From NCBI GenBank assembly GCA_958402075.1, contig CATXSD010000101.1, positions 1 through 9,532 on the forward strand: a DNA stretch of 9,532 nt, read 5' to 3'. Source of the stretch: Mediterranea massiliensis (GTDB taxonomy: Bacteria; Bacteroidota; Bacteroidia; Bacteroidales; Bacteroidaceae). A program made the translations under genes and the position numbers. Below the pieces are notes generated by a model. That model made no database searches. It saw nothing but the letters and a program-made list of their open reading frames with translations, and was not told the DNA's origin. Shown one piece after another: positions 6,636 to 9,532 of the stretch (position 1 is the first letter of the stretch; each line of letters starts with the position of its first letter).

Positions 6636-6651
6636 AGACTGTAAAATTGCA

Positions 6652-7881
6652 TTATAATCTCTTTTTCTTCAGCGTGATGACAGTAATCTCGGGCCAGGCG
6701 CCGAAGCGGAAGGGCAGACCCACGTAGCCGATGCCGATGTTGACGTAGAGGGCACGGGAGCCTTCGCGGTACATACCCGACCATTCGGGATACTTCAGCG
6801 AGGCAAGCGAGCGGCCGAAGAGGCTTATCTGCATGGCATGGGTATGCCCGGCCAGCATGAGGTCGATGTCCGACTCGGGCAGCACCTCGCGGCGCCAGTG
6901 GGTGGGGTTGTGGCTCAGCAGGATGCTGAACATCCCTTGCGTTCCCTCGGTGGCACGGGGCAGGTCGGCATGCTGGGGGAAGGGCGGTTCGCCGTCGTTC
7001 TCCACGCCGATGAGGGCGATGCTGTCTCCACGGTGGTGCAGAATGACGTGGCTGTTGTCCAGCAGCCGCCAGCCCATGGCCTGCTGCTGCTCCCGCAGGT
7101 ATTGCAGGTTGTCGGCTTCCTCGCGGCTGTTCTTCCAGCGGTAGTAGGTGCCGTAGTCGTGGTTGCCCAGTACGGAGTAGACGCCGTCGGGTGCTTGGAG
7201 GCGCGACAGGGTCTGGCGGAAGCTGTCCAGTTCGTGGCTCTGCTGGTTCACCAGGTCGCCGGTAAAGACGATGAGGTCCGCCTGCTGTTCGTTGGTGAGC
7301 TTCACCAGCTTTTCCACGGCTTCGGGGCGGCCCTGCCAACTGCCGATGTGGATGTCCGACAACTGGGCGATGCGGTAGCCGTCGAAGCCCTCGGGCAGCC
7401 GTTCCGATTCGTAGGTCACTTGCTTCACCTGAAAGCGTGTGATACCGGCTGTGGCTCCATAAATCACGTTGACGAAGCTCACGACGCCCAGCACCAGCCC
7501 GGCGGCCGTGAACGGCGTGCGGTGGACGATGAACGGTGCCCGCGGCTTGCGGAACGGCGTGTGCAGCAGGGCGGCCGACAGGCAGCGACCCAGTCCGCGG
7601 CACAGGATGCCGAGCAGCGAGCAGAGCATGAACAGGATTTTGGGTACGGCCAGTGCCATGACGGCGATGGCCAGGCGGCCGATGGCCTGCGGATGGTGGG
7701 ACAGGGCATTGTCGCCCGTCAGGTAGATGAAGTACAAGTACAGCACGACCAGCACGGCGGAGGGGAGCCAGAAGGCTGCACGCCACGCAAAGTTCTTCGT
7801 ACGGCGCACGATGTACACCAGGTAGATGTACAGATCGGGCAGGAGCAGGGCCAGGAGCAGGATTAATGTGATTCGGTGCAT
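6652..7881 (-). CDS. Membrane-anchored calcineurin-like metallophosphoesterase (YaeI/YkuE type)
   Basis: The protein has 409 residues. The N-terminal third is hydrophobic with about four transmembrane segments (near 4-25, 36-54, 66-95 and 124-145). The C-terminal domain carries all the two-metal phosphoesterase motifs in order: DIH (176-178), GDL (208-210), GNHD (239-242), SHNP (323-326) and GHTH (345-348). It is therefore probably an active metal-dependent hydrolase; relatives act on lipid-linked or nucleotide phosphoesters, but the substrate cannot be read from sequence. I start at ATG 7881-7879 (MHRITLILLL), which gives a proper first membrane helix; the frame stays open further upstream but overlaps the preceding gene and reads as non-protein-like. 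It overlaps the four-TM gene by 19 nt, suggesting translational coupling. Confidence 0.9.
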   Translation of the reverse strand: MHRITLILLLALLLPDLYIYLVYIVRRTKNFAWRAAFWLPSAVLVVLYLYFIYLTGDNALSHHPQAIGRLAIAVMALAVPKILFMLCSLLGILCRGLGRCLSAALLHTPFRKPRAPFIVHRTPFTAAGLVLGVVSFVNVIYGATAGITRFQVKQVTYESERLPEGFDGYRIAQLSDIHIGSWQGRPEAVEKLVKLTNEQQADLIVFTGDLVNQQSHELDSFRQTLSRLQAPDGVYSVLGNHDYGTYYRWKNSREEADNLQYLREQQQAMGWRLLDNSHVILHHRGDSIALIGVENDGEPPFPQHADLPRATEGTQGMFSILLSHNPTHWRREVLPESDIDLMLAGHTHAMQISLFGRSLASLKYPEWSGMYREGSRALYVNIGIGYVGLPFRFGAWPEITVITLKKKRL

Positions 7882-8495
7882 ACGTCTTTCAGGTCTTCTA
7901 TGTCTTTTTTGATTTGGTTCAAGTTCTTGTAGATGAGTTTCTGGTAGAGCAGGTAGATGATGGCCGCCTCGAACAGCACGAATACGCCGAGGATAACTGC
8001 CTGGACATGGGCGGGCAGACGGTAGAACTCCATGCCCCAGTAATAGATGCCTCCGAAGAGCAGCACCCAGAGGCTGATGGCCGCCGCTTCCTGGCGGGTC
8101 CACAGCCGCAGCCTGACGATGCGCCGGCTCACTTCGGCGATGGGCAGCAGGTCGACGCGCGTCTGCTGGATGTAGCGGTACGTCCACCAGTCCCAGCAGC
8201 CTCCGGCCAGCAGGGTGAGGGCGATGAAGGCCAGCACTACCTGCAGCTTGAGCAGGGTCGCCTCGTTGTCGTACCACGCGGGCAGCAGGACGGCGATGGC
8301 ACCTATGATGACCAGCAGCACGATGCCGATGGCCAGCGAGGCCCTCAGCAGGCTCAGGATGTTGCCCAGCCGCCGTTTGGTTTTCCGCTGGTAGCTTTCT
8401 ACGAGGGCGGCCACCCTCTCTTCCGTCGTTATGTTCTGTGTCTGCAGGCGACGGTCCAGTGTCTGCCACGACTTTTTCAGTTCCTCCAATTCCAT
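7863..8495 (-). CDS. Four-TM protein encoded after an ECF sigma factor, putative anti-sigma regulator
   Basis: The protein has 210 residues: a charged N-terminal region (1-48, MELEELKKSW...), four predicted transmembrane segments (about 50-71, 84-104, 137-155, 165-184), and a charged coiled-coil-like tail (188-207). The start is ATG 8495-8493, preceded by a strong GGAGG ribosome binding site that lies in the end of the sigma gene; the frame continues upstream but there overlaps the sigma gene. Only 2 nt separate the sigma stop from this ATG. Bacteroidales ECF sigma genes are often followed by such a protein with a short soluble N-terminus and several TMs. An anti-sigma or sensor role is inferred from position and layout, not from a recognised anti-sigma domain such as ZAS or FecR. 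Confidence 0.82.
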   Translation of the reverse strand: MELEELKKSWQTLDRRLQTQNITTEERVAALVESYQRKTKRRLGNILSLLRASLAIGIVLLVIIGAIAVLLPAWYDNEATLLKLQVVLAFIALTLLAGGCWDWWTYRYIQQTRVDLLPIAEVSRRIVRLRLWTRQEAAAISLWVLLFGGIYYWGMEFYRLPAHVQAVILGVFVLFEAAIIYLLYQKLIYKNLNQIKKDIEDLKDVCTESH

Positions 8496-8497
8496 AT

Positions 8498-8992
8498 TCA
8501 GTCCTCCTTGTTCATTTTTCTCAGTTTCTCTTTGATGCGGTTCAGCTTGGTGGCTACGTTGGTCACGGTCAGTCCCGTGATTTCGCTGATTTCCTCGTAG
8601 CTCTTTTCCTCGAGGTAGAGCAGGATGATGGACTTCTCCAGTTGGCCCAGCCGGTTGATGAGGCGGTACAGCTGGCGCAGCATGGCCTGTGTCTCGTCCC
8701 ACTCCTCGCTGCGGTCGGCCTCGGCGGGTGTCAGCGACACGATTTCGGGGATATTCTTCTCCTTGCGCATGAAGCTGATGCAGGTGTTCAGGGCGATGCG
8801 GTAGATCCAGGTGGATACCTTGCACTCGCCTCTGAACTTGGGATAGGCTTTCCACAAGTTGAGCACCACTTCCTGGTAAAGGTCGTTGAGCGGGGCATTG
8901 GGCGTGGCATACAGGTAGCACACCTTGTAGATGACTCGTTCGTATTCCTTGATGAGGCTGACGAACGCTTGTTCTATCGGGTCCATGGTCAT
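8498..8992 (-). CDS. ECF-type RNA polymerase sigma factor
   Basis: The protein has 164 residues, the normal size for a two-domain group IV sigma factor. Region 2 spans about 9-78 and contains DLYQEVVLNLWKAYPKFRG and the VSTWIYRIALNTCISFMRKEK core and -10 recognition helix. Region 4 spans about 104-160, with a helix-turn-helix in SYEEISEITGLTVTNVATKL (131-150). The start is ATG 8992-8990 or the second ATG two codons on (MDPIEQAFV); neither has a strong ribosome binding site. The 65 bp between it and the metH-like gene contain no TAnnTTTG, so it may be driven by readthrough or by an ECF-type promoter, possibly autoregulated. It is the first gene of a tight cluster with the four-TM protein and the phosphoesterase. 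Confidence 0.92.
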   Translation of the reverse strand: MTMDPIEQAFVSLIKEYERVIYKVCYLYATPNAPLNDLYQEVVLNLWKAYPKFRGECKVSTWIYRIALNTCISFMRKEKNIPEIVSLTPAEADRSEEWDETQAMLRQLYRLINRLGQLEKSIILLYLEEKSYEEISEITGLTVTNVATKLNRIKEKLRKMNKED

Positions 8993-9057
8993 TTCTCGGG
9001 GGATGGATGTTGCAAGCTTTTATGGATAAGTCGCTGGGAAACGTGGAAAATCACAGC

Positions 9058-9532
9058 TCACCGCAGGTTGACCGCCAGAAATTTTCTGATTTCGTCCACT
9101 GGCAGGCCCCGCCGGCGGGCATAGTCTTCCAGCTGGTCGTTGCCGATGCGGCCCACGGCAAAGTAACGGGCCGCCGGATGGGCCAGCATCAGCCCGCTGA
9201 CCGAGGCGTGCGGATGCATCGCGCCGTTTTCGGTCAGGCGGATGCCTATCCGGCTGAGGTCCAGCAGGCGGTCGATGAGGAAGTTGACCGACTGGTCGGG
9301 CAGCGACGGATAGCCCACGGCCGGGCGGATGCCCTGGAACTTCTCCTGCAGCAGGTCGGCTATGGGCAGGTCTTCGTCGGGGGCATACCCCCAGGCGGTG
9401 CGGCGCACGTAGAGGTGCGTGCGCTCTGTGGCGGCTTCGGCCAGGCGGTCGGCCAGGGTCTGTACCAGCAGTTGCCGGTAGGGATCGTCGCCGCAGGCGG
9501 CTTCCGCCTCTCCCTGCACGGTGGAGGCAAAG
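9058..9532 (-). CDS. metH: Cobalamin-dependent methionine synthase, C-terminal activation domain (5' end outside window)
   Basis: About 158 C-terminal residues are visible and the frame runs off the right edge. They form the S-adenosylmethionine-binding activation domain used in reductive reactivation of cob(II)alamin. Recognisable blocks are LADRLAEAATERTHLYVRRTAWGY, then GIRPAVGYPSLPDQS, which matches the E. coli RPAPGYPACPDHT-type segment that binds AdoMet through Arg and Tyr. Next come LTENGAMHPHASVSGLMLAHPAARYFAVG and a final DQLEDYA...FLAVNLR. Whether this is part of a full-length MetH or a separately encoded activation domain cannot be told from the window. A GTG at 9519 is in frame but is not a start I would trust. 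The gene lies upstream of the sigma gene on the same strand. Confidence 0.9.
   Translation of the reverse strand, partial: FASTVQGEAEAACGDDPYRQLLVQTLADRLAEAATERTHLYVRRTAWGYAPDEDLPIADLLQEKFQGIRPAVGYPSLPDQSVNFLIDRLLDLSRIGIRLTENGAMHPHASVSGLMLAHPAARYFAVGRIGNDQLEDYARRRGLPVDEIRKFLAVNLR

Noticed and set aside
6838..7866. Long plus-strand open frame opposite the phosphoesterase gene (342 codons)
   Set aside because: Antisense shadow of a G+C-rich gene; composition is low-complexity Val/Ala/Gln-rich with no recognisable domain, while the minus strand carries full phosphoesterase motifs.
7882..8469. N-terminal extension of the phosphoesterase frame to 605 residues
   Set aside because: The extension overlaps the four-TM gene entirely and reads as Arg/Pro/Ala-rich shadow sequence; the ATG at 7881 gives a normal membrane helix.
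8496..8921. N-terminal extension of the four-TM protein frame to 352 residues
   Set aside because: It lies inside the sigma-factor gene in another frame; the ATG at 8495 has a strong GGAGG site just upstream.

Overview
The window looks like chromosomal DNA of a gut-type Bacteroidales bacterium (Bacteroides/Phocaeicola or a close relative). Three things point there. Several intergenic gaps carry the Bacteroidetes primary-sigma -7 element TAnnTTTG. Most start codons lack strong Shine-Dalgarno sequences. The gene content (S46 dipeptidyl-peptidase, anaerobic sulfatase-maturating enzyme, DUF4369 lipoprotein, ECF sigma factor followed by a multi-TM protein) is typical of the group. Family assignments come from reading motifs by eye; no database search was possible.

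Left part (1-3863). A minus-strand S46 serine peptidase is cut by the left edge (1-1411). It lies 50 bp downstream of a minus-strand radical-SAM sulfatase-maturating enzyme (chuR/anSME, 1462-2700) with a full set of cluster cysteines. A divergent promoter region separates chuR from a plus-strand DUF4369 lipoprotein (2834-3580). The lipoprotein converges on a PlsC-type acyltransferase. The gap between them holds a long perfect hairpin terminator (3610-3651) and six head-to-tail 23-bp imperfect palindromic repeats (3699-3836).

Middle part (3864-6635). plsC (3864-4622, minus) is preceded by an 84-bp tandem duplication (4647-4814). Each copy contains a TTTG-N20-TAnnTTT-type promoter, and only the proximal copy is intact. 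Beyond it the sequence becomes visibly more A+T-rich (about 4815-6650). This stretch contains a YdeI/OmpD-associated-family protein (4923-5510), a gap with a possible gene remnant (5593-5684), and a membrane-anchored protein with two retropepsin-type DTG motifs (5778-6635).

Right part (6652-9532). This is a compact minus-strand cluster of G+C-rich genes: ECF sigma factor (8498-8992), a four-TM protein starting 2 nt after it and likely its regulator (7863-8495), and a membrane-anchored calcineurin-like metallophosphoesterase (6652-7881) overlapping the TM gene by 19 nt. The retropepsin-like gene starts 16 nt after the phosphoesterase stop, so it could be the last cistron of this transcript although its base composition differs. 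At the far right is the C-terminal activation domain of cobalamin-dependent methionine synthase (9058-9532), cut by the window edge.

No tRNA, rRNA, CRISPR array or complete mobile element was seen. The most notable items are the 23-bp palindromic repeat array, the duplicated promoter, and the two-lobed aspartic protease next to an ECF sigma operon.
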